From Alphaproteobacteria bacterium (GTDB taxonomy: Bacteria > Pseudomonadota > Alphaproteobacteria > UBA1280 > UBA12223): a DNA stretch of 5,303 nt. The stretch is from contig DMEM01000072.1 of the NCBI GenBank assembly GCA_003450915.1, positions 1-5,303 of the forward strand. The letters are read 5' to 3'. The position numbers were made by a program, and so were the translations under genes. Shown here piece after piece: positions 1-5,303 of the stretch (within the stretch, counting starts at the first letter, position 1; each line of letters opens with the position of its first letter). The notes under the pieces were generated by a model, which searched no databases, was not told the origin of the DNA, and worked only from the letters and a program-made list of their open reading frames with translations.

Positions 1-417
1 CCCTTCTTTGCTAGCTAGCTTCAAGCCATAACGACTCAAAATAACCGCTGTTTTACGAATTTTTTTCTGAAGACTGCGATTTTCTAATGAAACATTAGAA
101 CCCCACATATCAGAAACCATAATAAACTCAGGCAAACTTGCCTGTATAGCTTTAAACTCAGAAGTATTTTTATACTTTTCTTCAAAATCTATAAGTTCTG
201 ATGAAGGAAGAATTGATCCTCCTGCAAGTTTAAAAGCTAAAAGAACTCGATAATGCTGCATAATAACTTCAGCATATTTCGAGTCATTATCTAAGGACAC
301 CAGACGCTCAAGGTCAGTAAAAAGTCCAGATTTTAGAACAAGATTAAAATAAAAAGATGCTTTTGCCTCTCTAAATGCTGATATGCAGAAAGAAAAAGGA
401 TTTAATAATTTTAACAT
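1..417 (-). CDS. Unrecognised protein, N-terminal 139 residues (gene runs off the left edge)
   Basis: An open frame starts at ATG 417-415 and stays open for 139 codons to the left edge, so the 3' end is missing. The start is supported by a GGAG Shine-Dalgarno (complement of 425-428) 7 nt upstream, and by a sigma70-like promoter about 65-95 nt upstream. The protein begins MLKLLNPFSFCISAFREAK. It looks soluble and helical, with mixed charge (for example LERLVSLDNDSKYAEV near residues 36-51) and a basic stretch at the visible end (LQKKIRKTAVILSRYGLKL). There is no clear signal peptide, strong membrane segment or catalytic motif. I do not recognise the family. It is separated from the operon to its right by a terminator and has its own promoter, so it is probably regulated independently. 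The reality of the gene is well supported; its function is unknown. Confidence 0.8.
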   Translation of the reverse strand, partial: MLKLLNPFSFCISAFREAKASFYFNLVLKSGLFTDLERLVSLDNDSKYAEVIMQHYRVLLAFKLAGGSILPSSELIDFEEKYKNTSEFKAIQASLPEFIMVSDMWGSNVSLENRSLQKKIRKTAVILSRYGLKLASKEG

Positions 418-483
418 GTTATATCTCCATAAAAGGCCAAAGAGGCCACTAAAAAATAATGTTGCATAAACAGGTATACTTTA

Positions 484-512
484 CTTATAGTCTATTTTAC
501 TACTTTTTTCAA
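484..512 (-). promoter_or_regulatory. Predicted sigma70-type promoter for the gene starting at 417
   Basis: Reading the minus strand, TTGAAA (complement of 507-512) is followed by a 17-nt spacer and TATAAG (complement of 484-489). These resemble the -35 and -10 consensus at optimal spacing. Transcription would start near 477, giving a leader of about 60 nt before the ATG at 417. A second -35-like TTGACA (complement of 519-524) lies just upstream, but it only pairs with TAAAAT at a poor 19-nt spacing. The site sits between the operon terminator and the leftward gene, as expected for a promoter. Confidence 0.6.
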
Positions 513-526
513 GACATTTGTCAAGA
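509..526. repeat. Short direct repeat and dyad at the promoter -35 region (possible operator)
   Basis: TCAAGA occurs at 509-514 and again at 521-526, a 12-bp period. Between them lies the small inverted repeat GACA-TT-TGTC (513-522). The first copy overlaps the predicted -35 hexamer. Such an arrangement could be a regulator binding site, but the repeats are short and could be chance in AT-rich DNA. Confidence 0.2.
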
Positions 527-611
527 AAATCGATTGTAGTGGCAATAACTATCTATTATTTTCAAACACTTATAAATAAACCAAAACCATTTTATATTTT
601 AACTGACACCT

Positions 612-642
612 AAAAAAAGTCTCCTATTTAGAGACTTTTTTT
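612..642 (-). terminator. Rho-independent terminator at the end of the operon
   Basis: A perfect 12-bp inverted repeat (612-623 with 631-642) encloses a 7-nt loop. The stem has the GTCTC/GAGAC core flanked by A7 and T7 tracts, so the transcript ends in a run of U on either strand. It lies 3 nt beyond the stop codon of the last operon gene (646-648), the right place to end the leftward transcript. Its symmetry means it could also stop rightward transcription. No rightward gene is seen in the window, so leftward use is the natural reading. Confidence 0.9.
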
Positions 643-645
643 AAT

Positions 646-1074
646 TTATTTCTTTCCTGCTATAATATCAAGAACTTGCTGTTCAGTATAGTCTTTAGTT
701 TTATTCGCAAATTCATAAAAGTGTGGCTTTTTATCTATAAAGATTTGCTGGGTAAATTCTATTTTTTCAGAGTTTAAATTTTCAAAAATACCAACTTCCA
801 TATAGTACTTACCATCATGTTTTGAAGTATAATATAAACTTGATCCACATTTAGAACAAAAAGAACGACTTCCCCATTCTGATGAGTGATACTCTGTAAC
901 TAAACCTTCGCCTTTAATAAATGTTAATTCTCCTGTTCCTTCTAGAGCCATTAATGGGCCACCTACCCATTTTTGACACATACGACAATGACAAGCATTT
1001 AACTTATCAGATAAATTCTCAATTTTAAATTCAACAGATTTACATAAACATTGACCTAATACATTATGTTGCAT
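646..1074 (-). CDS. GFA-family (Gfa-like / CENP-V) zinc-binding protein, copy 1
   Basis: A 142-residue protein with the cysteine pattern of the GFA domain: CLC at 9-11, CHCRMC at 28-33 and CSKC at 73-76. In this family these residues hold a structural and a second zinc ion. The C-terminus carries a QIFIDKKP.FY.F.NKT..YTE block shared with the paralog at 1485-1943; the two agree at about 71 of 128 ungapped positions by hand count. The family is named for glutathione-dependent formaldehyde-activating enzyme, but most members have no proven activity, so formaldehyde chemistry should not be assumed. An in-frame ATG at 1083 would add MFI, but AAAAGGA abuts that codon and stands 8 nt from the ATG at 1074, so I prefer 1074. 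It is the last gene of the operon, followed at once by the terminator. Confidence 0.9.
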   Translation of the reverse strand: MQHNVLGQCLCKSVEFKIENLSDKLNACHCRMCQKWVGGPLMALEGTGELTFIKGEGLVTEYHSSEWGSRSFCSKCGSSLYYTSKHDGKYYMEVGIFENLNSEKIEFTQQIFIDKKPHFYEFANKTKDYTEQQVLDIIAGKK

Positions 1075-1081
1075 AATAAAC

Positions 1082-1089
1082 ATCCTTTT
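1082..1089 (-). promoter_or_regulatory. Ribosome binding site that decides the start of GFA copy 1
   Basis: The minus strand reads AAAAGGAT here. The AGGA core is 8 nt from the ATG at 1074, a normal spacing. It overlaps the alternative ATG at 1083, leaving no room to serve it. The downstream start is therefore favoured. Confidence 0.6.
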
Positions 1090-1116
1090 GTTATTAATTA
1101 TCAGTTTTTATAATAG

Positions 1117-1473
1117 CTATAAAGCCATTAGCTCTAATTTTTTATCTTTGGTTAATTTGCTTACTATTAAACTATAAGACTCATCAATAAGTTTTAATAT
1201 TTCAGACTCAGATACTTCTCCTGTAAGATAAATTGTTATCCAGTGCTCTTTATTCATATGATAGCCTGGAGTTATATCATCATACTTACAAGTTAAAAAT
1301 TCAACATTAGCAGGGCTTGCTTTTAATGTAAGTATAGACTTATCATCTTTTTTAGCGATTAAAGCAAACATTTTATTCATAACTTTAAAAACTAATACCT
1401 CTGGCCCGAATGGATAGCTTCCGATAGAGCCTTTTAAATTTGAAAGATGTTTTTCTATAACTTGCTTATCCAT
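1117..1473 (-). CDS. MmcQ/YjbR-family protein
   Basis: A complete 118-residue protein, the same length as E. coli YjbR. It shows family landmarks: a PFGPE segment near residues 21-25, a core strand VFKVMNKMFALI (28-39), and the conserved H-x-N-K-x-H-W motif (HMNKEHW, 72-78) followed by TIYLTG. Members have a compact double-wing-like fold and are often annotated as DNA-binding by structural analogy; the biochemical role is not established. No signal peptide or membrane segment is seen, so it is probably cytoplasmic. Its Shine-Dalgarno (AGGGAT) overlaps the TAG stop of the GFA gene upstream, with only 11 nt between the genes, which suggests translational coupling. It sits between two paralogous GFA genes. 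Confidence 0.9.
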   Translation of the reverse strand: MDKQVIEKHLSNLKGSIGSYPFGPEVLVFKVMNKMFALIAKKDDKSILTLKASPANVEFLTCKYDDITPGYHMNKEHWITIYLTGEVSESEILKLIDESYSLIVSKLTKDKKLELMAL

Positions 1474-1484
1474 ATTTTTTATCC

Positions 1485-1943
1485 CTATTTTTTGAGACTT
1501 GCTTGTTTTTCAAAATACTCTGCATATTGAGCCATTATTTGATCTTCTGTATAATTTTCTGTTTTATTAGAAAAATCATAAAAAGGTGGCTTTTTATCAA
1601 TAAAGATTTGAGTATCAAAATGTATACTATTTTTATCATATCCCTCAAATATACCTATTGGCATATAATATCTTCCTTCATTTTTTAAAGTACAGTATAA
1701 ATTTGAACCACACTTTGAACAAAAGTTTCTGTTTGCCCAATCTGATGAATTATATGCTGAAACTAATTCCTTACCTGCAATAAAGTTAATATCACCTGAA
1801 ACTTCAACCGCCAAATAAGGACCACCTGTCCATTTTTGGCACATACCACAATGACAAGATGACAAGCTCGTACTCATTTGATCTACAGTAAATTTAACTG
1901 AACCACATAGGCAACTTGCCTTAGCTTTTATTATTTCTGACAT
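1485..1943 (-). CDS. GFA-family (Gfa-like / CENP-V) zinc-binding protein, copy 2
   Basis: A complete 152-residue protein with all seven GFA-domain cysteines: CLC at 11-13, CHCGMC at 30-35 and CSKC at 75-78. The middle carries the shared (V/T)GGP and NSSDWANR segments, and the tail has QIFIDKKPPFYDF. It is about 55% identical to the GFA protein at 646-1074 without gaps, so the two are paralogs. This copy has a slightly longer, charged C-terminus (EYFEKQASLKK) and an extra cysteine after the CSKC block (LYCT where copy 1 has LYYT). The start is supported by AAGGAT 9 nt upstream. It follows hemW by 22 nt and precedes the YjbR-type gene by 11 nt. Zinc binding is well supported; the substrate is unknown. 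Confidence 0.92.
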   Translation of the reverse strand: MSEIIKAKASCLCGSVKFTVDQMSTSLSSCHCGMCQKWTGGPYLAVEVSGDINFIAGKELVSAYNSSDWANRNFCSKCGSNLYCTLKNEGRYYMPIGIFEGYDKNSIHFDTQIFIDKKPPFYDFSNKTENYTEDQIMAQYAEYFEKQASLKK

Positions 1944-1965
1944 ATTGTTTTATCCTTTTTTATAA

Positions 1966-3129
1966 TTAAACTAACAATTCTTCAATGATCTGATTTAATA
2001 AGTGATATGATTTTTCAGTTAATCTAAGATTATCACCTGATTTTTCAAGCAAACCTTCTTTTAAAAATAGGTCTAACTTTTGCTTGTTCATAAAACTATC
2101 TGAATTTTGACCTGTAATTTCTTCTAAATGGGTTAAATTAACACCTTGTTTAAGCCTTAGCCCTAACAATAGCATTTCAAAACTAATTGCATCATTACCT
2201 AGCACTTCAGTTTTAGAATAAGCTAAACCTTTTTCTTTAATAGCTTTTACATATTGACTTGGTGATTTAATATTTTGAGTCGCTAAATAATCACCATGAG
2301 CATTAATATAGCGACCATGCGCGCCAGCACCAACACCAATATAGCTGTTATATTGCCAGATATTTACATTATGCTTACATTCAAAGCCATCTTTAGCAAA
2401 ATTTGAAACCTCATAATTTTCATAACCATTTTCCATTAAGAACTTACGAGTATAATTAAAAAATTCAGCCTGAGTATCAACATTTGGCATAATTAGTTTA
2501 TTATTTTTATATAAATTATAAAAGGCTGTATTTTTTTCAATAGTTAATTGATAACAGCTAATATGAGGAGTTCCAACTTTTAAAGCGTAATCTAAATCAG
2601 ACTGCCAATCTTCAAGTTTTTGCTCAGGTAAACCATAAATTAAATCAAAGTTTACGTTCTTAACAGCACTAAAGGCATATTTAATTGCCTGCATAGCTTC
2701 TGACGCATCATGTTCACGCCCTAAAAACTTCAACAGATCATTTCTTAGGCTTTGCACCCCTATTGATACCCTATTAACCCCAAAACTTGCAAATTCTTGC
2801 ATTTTTTGAGCTTCTGCTGATGTTGGATTACACTCTGTTGAAATCTCTATATTATCTGTTAAGTCAAATAATGATTTAATTTTATCGATAACTAAACCAA
2901 TTGATTTAGCTTGCATTAAACTTGGAGTTCCACCTCCAAAATAAATAGAACAAACCTTTTGACTTTTTTGTGAATCGTGTAAATTAGCGTATACTCTATC
3001 AAGCTCAGCTAAAACGCAAGCTATATACTCATCTTCATCATACTGTTTATATGAGTGAGAGTTGAAATCACAATAAGGGCATTTAGACTTACACCAAGGC
3101 CAATGCACATAAATACTTAAATTCTTCAT
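1966..3129 (-). CDS. hemW: HemW, radical SAM heme chaperone
   Basis: A complete 387-residue protein, close to the usual HemW length (378 in E. coli). The radical SAM [4Fe-4S] motif is C13-x3-C17-x2-C20, followed by D-F. HemN-type coproporphyrinogen oxidases have a fourth cysteine where this protein has F22, so HemW is the better call. Other family blocks in order are GGGTPS (65-70, SAM binding), STECNP (97-102), NRVSIGVQS (119-127), DLIYGLP (162-168), CYQLTIE (192-198), GVGAGAHG (265-272) and a C-terminal HemN_C winged-helix-like region (about 310-385). HemW binds heme and is linked to heme delivery to respiratory enzymes; older annotations call it oxygen-independent coproporphyrinogen III oxidase. 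It starts 3 nt after the stop of the upstream pseudopilin and has no clear Shine-Dalgarno, so translation probably depends on coupling. Confidence 0.96.
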   Translation of the reverse strand: MKNLSIYVHWPWCKSKCPYCDFNSHSYKQYDEDEYIACVLAELDRVYANLHDSQKSQKVCSIYFGGGTPSLMQAKSIGLVIDKIKSLFDLTDNIEISTECNPTSAEAQKMQEFASFGVNRVSIGVQSLRNDLLKFLGREHDASEAMQAIKYAFSAVKNVNFDLIYGLPEQKLEDWQSDLDYALKVGTPHISCYQLTIEKNTAFYNLYKNNKLIMPNVDTQAEFFNYTRKFLMENGYENYEVSNFAKDGFECKHNVNIWQYNSYIGVGAGAHGRYINAHGDYLATQNIKSPSQYVKAIKEKGLAYSKTEVLGNDAISFEMLLLGLRLKQGVNLTHLEEITGQNSDSFMNKQKLDLFLKEGLLEKSGDNLRLTEKSYHLLNQIIEELLV

Positions 3130-3132
3130 AAA

Positions 3133-4077
3133 TTAACAGCCGTTTGGTCTTACATCACCTGTTGTTACAATAATTGCAGGAGGATAGTAAGGGGGAGTTG
3201 TTTTTGCATTATCACAAGGATTCGATCTATCAGGACCTGGGTTTGAAATATACCACATTGACTTACCTGTTATAGCATTTCTTCCAACATATTCAGGCAA
3301 ACCTAATTCTTTGGTTAAAGCAACTGCACTTAATTCATCATCAATTGTTTTAACACCACCATCTGAATTAGTGAAATAAGCTCCTGCATCTGTACTTCTA
3401 CCATCTTTAGGATAAAAAATAAGATTATCAAACTCTGGTTCATCTATTGATTTAGCTACAGATCTTTTTGATCTAGCGTAACGCTCTAGATATTTTTCTA
3501 AAGTTGATACTCTTTCTAAAGTTTCTTCATATAAGCTTAGTTTGTAATCATTATCATTATACTTGATAACAAGATCATCACTATCTTCAGCAGCTTCAAA
3601 CTCTTGGTATCCATTTTCACCAACCCATGGCGTTGTTTCTGCGACTCTATGATTATTACCTCTTGATAAAATAGAAGCATAAAATACTTCATACTCATAC
3701 TGACCATTTCTATAGTTTTGCTTTTTAGAGTCTGATTGATACTCTCTTTTATGACCAAACTGATCAAAACAAATTCTATTTGCACTCATATCAGAGTATT
3801 TAGCCAACTGCATATGCCACTGAGAAGGAGTTGACTTCTCTTCTGTATCGCACTCATCATTATTTAAAGGAAGAGAACCTTCTCTTTTTGCATAAATTTC
3901 TAAAGCTTTTTGAATATACTGTAAGTCTAAAGCCTCATTTTCTTCAATTTGCTTAACAAACATTCGGTTCATATCGCCAAATGATAAACTGGCAATAACA
4001 GCTACACAGGCAACAACTGTAATAACCTCAACTAAAGTGAATCCTGATAATTTATGTTTTATAGTACTATTTTTCAT
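3133..4077 (-). CDS. Prepilin-type pseudopilin-like protein, copy 2 (four ectodomain cysteines)
   Basis: A 314-residue protein with a class III-type leader, MKNSTIKHKLSG, cut before FTLVE. Glu at +5 is present, followed by a hydrophobic segment (about residues 13-34) that acts as membrane anchor and assembly helix. The usual Pro at mature position 22 is Gly here. The ectodomain holds FYPKDGRS (221-228), LGLPEYVGRNA (258-268), MWYISNPG (274-281) and PYYPP (296-300). Cys288 and Cys314 could form a C-terminal disulfide loop; Cys76 and Cys103 form a second possible pair that the neighbouring paralog lacks. It is about twice as long as a typical major pseudopilin such as GspG. An ATG at 4098 would overlap the upstream gene; the ATG at 4077 has AAAGGAG 8 nt upstream and is preferred. 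It is likely exported and assembled by a type II secretion or type IV pilus system not encoded in this window. Confidence 0.88.
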   Translation of the reverse strand: MKNSTIKHKLSGFTLVEVITVVACVAVIASLSFGDMNRMFVKQIEENEALDLQYIQKALEIYAKREGSLPLNNDECDTEEKSTPSQWHMQLAKYSDMSANRICFDQFGHKREYQSDSKKQNYRNGQYEYEVFYASILSRGNNHRVAETTPWVGENGYQEFEAAEDSDDLVIKYNDNDYKLSLYEETLERVSTLEKYLERYARSKRSVAKSIDEPEFDNLIFYPKDGRSTDAGAYFTNSDGGVKTIDDELSAVALTKELGLPEYVGRNAITGKSMWYISNPGPDRSNPCDNAKTTPPYYPPAIIVTTGDVRPNGC

Positions 4078-4085
4078 ATCAGAAG

Positions 4086-4092
4086 CTCCTTT
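4086..4092 (-). promoter_or_regulatory. Strong ribosome binding site that decides the pseudopilin copy 2 start
   Basis: The minus strand reads AAAGGAG directly at the TAA stop of the upstream pseudopilin gene, 8 nt before the ATG at 4077. This places the start at MKNSTIKH rather than 7 residues earlier at 4098. The position against the stop suggests coupled translation of the two pseudopilins. Confidence 0.7.
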
Positions 4093-5030
4093 TAACATGG
4101 ATCTGTCACATTATCATCAATTTTGATAACTGGGGGGTAATAAGGTGCGCTACCTGGCTCATTACTACAAATATCATTACCGTCACCTGGATTTGAAATA
4201 TACCACATTGGCTTACCAGATAGTGCATTTTCACCATAATACCTTGGTAGACCTAATAACTCTGCTAAATCTCTAGCATCATTTTGGTTACCGCTAATTT
4301 TACCAACAGATTGACTAGCAGTTAAAGAAAGAGTAGTATCTGGATTTACTGTTTTTTTAATTGTTCCATAAAAATATTCTCCTCCATCGCTTGATCTACC
4401 ATCTTTAGGAAAGTAAATGAAACTATCTGATCTTTCAGGAGCTAATTGAACCCCTGTAATTTGCTTAACCCTAGCATACTTTGCTAATGCTATTGATAAC
4501 TTTTCCATTCTATCAAGAGTTTCTTCAAATAGTTTAATTTTATCAGCTTGGTCTGTATATTTTATAGCCTGGTTGTCAATTCTTTTACCACTTGAATCTT
4601 TTGTAGGGTCAAAATCCATAAACTCAGCTTGCGATGTTGGAGTAATCTCTCCATCCATTTTACCATTATACCCCATTGAATGAACAACGGCGTAGTATAC
4701 CTGATATTCACCTCCAAGATAATTTACTGTACTGCTTGAACGTCTATACTCTCTATTTTTGCCCCATACATCTTTTTGAATTTGATTTTTAGATAGCTCT
4801 GAATATTGAACCAAATCATTAACCCATGTACCTTCATCTGGTAATTTTTTATTTTGTTTTGAATAAACCTCTAAAGCATTATAAATTTTTTTCAATCTTA
4901 ATGACTCTGTCATTTCATCTTGCTTAGCAAATAAACGGTTAAGATCTGGCGTTGCAATTGTCAAAACAACAGCAAGAACTGCAACAACTACAATAACCTC
5001 AACTAATGTAAAACCTGATATTTTTTTCAT
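4092..5030 (-). CDS. Prepilin-type pseudopilin-like protein, copy 1
   Basis: A 312-residue protein with a very short leader (MKKISG) cut before FTLVE by prepilin peptidase. It has Glu at mature position 5 and Pro at mature position 22, both classic for pilins and pseudopilins. A hydrophobic helix spans about residues 7-28. The ectodomain shares its full plan with the next gene: a helix with ALEVYSKQ (52-59), a DVWGKNREY segment (87-95), YFPKDGRS (206-213), LGLPRYYGENA (259-269), MWYISNPG (275-282), PYYPP (296-300) and a final cysteine. Cys288 and Cys312 are its only cysteines and probably form a disulfide. An upstream ATG at 5051 would overlap the preceding gene by 20 nt; the ATG at 5030 has GGGAG 9 nt upstream, so it is preferred. 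Whether it belongs to a type II secretion system, a type IV pilus or a related filament cannot be told here. Confidence 0.88.
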   Translation of the reverse strand: MKKISGFTLVEVIVVVAVLAVVLTIATPDLNRLFAKQDEMTESLRLKKIYNALEVYSKQNKKLPDEGTWVNDLVQYSELSKNQIQKDVWGKNREYRRSSSTVNYLGGEYQVYYAVVHSMGYNGKMDGEITPTSQAEFMDFDPTKDSSGKRIDNQAIKYTDQADKIKLFEETLDRMEKLSIALAKYARVKQITGVQLAPERSDSFIYFPKDGRSSDGGEYFYGTIKKTVNPDTTLSLTASQSVGKISGNQNDARDLAELLGLPRYYGENALSGKPMWYISNPGDGNDICSNEPGSAPYYPPVIKIDDNVTDPC

Positions 5031-5031
5031 A

Positions 5032-5303
5032 TTACAATTCTCCCAATCCATTTATTTCAGTGTTTTTAATAATTTTCCACTTTTCATTATCACCAGAATC
5101 AATTTTTCTAACAATTTTTAGTCGTTCTGGTTTGCTTTCACTATAGCCATGTATCACTTCTCCATCTAGACCTGCAAATGGGTCCAAAGAGTACAGATTA
5201 GTAAAGCCTAAATTTTGCAAACCTTGCTCACTTGGGCTTAAAGTGTTACCATTTTTATCTTTAATAACAATATCAAATGATGGATACTGGAATTTAACAT
5301 TTT
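5032..5303 (-). CDS. 3' end of an unrecognised protein (gene enters from the right edge)
   Basis: The frame is open from the right edge to TAA at 5034-5032, giving 90 complete codons plus a split one including the stop. There is no ATG in the visible part, so the start lies outside the window. The visible protein begins NVKFQYPSFDIVIKDKNG, contains YSLDPFAGLDGEVIHGY, and ends in a charged tail (KWKIIKNTEINGLGEL). It has no cysteines and no membrane segment in this part. It stops 1 nt before the next ATG, and the ribosome binding site of the first pseudopilin lies within its last codons, so the two are almost certainly cotranscribed and coupled. It could be another filament component or an accessory protein, but I see no diagnostic motif. 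Confidence 0.75.
   Translation of the reverse strand, partial: NVKFQYPSFDIVIKDKNGNTLSPSEQGLQNLGFTNLYSLDPFAGLDGEVIHGYSESKPERLKIVRKIDSGDNEKWKIIKNTEINGLGEL
5040..5044 (-). promoter_or_regulatory. Ribosome binding site that decides the pseudopilin copy 1 start
   Basis: GGGAG on the minus strand lies 9 nt before the ATG at 5030, inside the end of the upstream reading frame. It supports the start MKKISG and implies coupled translation across the TAA-T-ATG junction. Confidence 0.65.

Noticed and set aside
10..19. Palindrome GCTAGCTAGC
   Set aside because: It lies within coding sequence, is short, and is most easily explained as repeated Ala/Ser/Leu codons.
519..524. TTGACA as the main -35 element of the leftward promoter
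   Set aside because: It matches consensus exactly, but the only -10-like partner is 19 nt away. The overlapping TTGAAA with TATAAG at 17 nt is a better pair.
1084..1116. Regulatory element between the YjbR-type gene and GFA copy 1
   Set aside because: This 33-nt stretch is AT-rich and shows only the ribosome binding site for the next gene; no hairpin or promoter stands out.
1503..1688. Plus-strand open frame of 61 codons
   Set aside because: It lies antisense inside the well-supported GFA copy 2 gene, and its low-complexity Ile/Phe-rich product is typical of an AT-rich shadow frame.
1966..3129. Oxygen-independent coproporphyrinogen III oxidase (HemN) as the function
   Set aside because: The fourth cysteine of the HemN C-x3-C-x2-C-x-C motif is replaced by Phe22, and length and N-terminus match HemW.
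3537..3785. Minus-strand open frame of 82 codons
   Set aside because: It is an out-of-frame overlap inside the pseudopilin copy 2 gene, with no motif and no reason to prefer it over the pilin frame.
5032..5220. A short self-contained gene starting at TTG 5220
   Set aside because: The frame stays open upstream to the window edge and no ribosome binding site precedes the TTG, so this is the end of a longer gene.

Overview
The window is AT-rich DNA (roughly one third G+C by eye) from a Gram-negative bacterium. The HemW N-terminus (VHWPWC then CPYCDFNSH) and the prepilin-type proteins suggest a proteobacterium, perhaps a low-GC alphaproteobacterium; this placement is tentative. Codon use follows the standard code, and every visible gene lies on the minus strand.

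Right to left (direction of transcription), a compact run of seven genes spans 5303 to 646. (1) The 3' end of an unrecognised protein enters from the right edge (5303-5032). (2, 3) Two homologous prepilin-type proteins follow (5030-4092 and 4077-3133), each with a G|FTLVE prepilin peptidase site and a large, closely related C-terminal ectodomain. (4) hemW, a radical SAM heme chaperone (3129-1966), comes next. (5-7) The run ends with a GFA-family zinc protein (1943-1485), a MmcQ/YjbR-family protein (1473-1117) and a second GFA-family protein (1074-646). Gaps are 1, 14, 3, 22, 11 and 42 nt. Several ribosome binding sites lie inside or against the upstream stop codon, so the run reads as an operon. 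It ends at a perfect 12-bp hairpin with A/T tracts (612-642), 3 nt past the last stop.

Left of the terminator a new unit begins. A good sigma70-type promoter (484-512) reads leftward into an unrecognised gene that starts at 417 and runs off the left edge.

The functional themes are mixed: surface or secretion pseudopilins, heme delivery, and small zinc/cysteine and YjbR-type proteins of uncertain role. The most noteworthy part is the pair of long pseudopilins, which share a distinctive C-terminal signature and appear to contain two related structural units each. The GFA-YjbR-GFA arrangement is the second point of interest: the two GFA genes are clear paralogs interrupted by an unrelated gene. 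No RNA gene, insertion sequence, CRISPR array or phage attachment site was seen.
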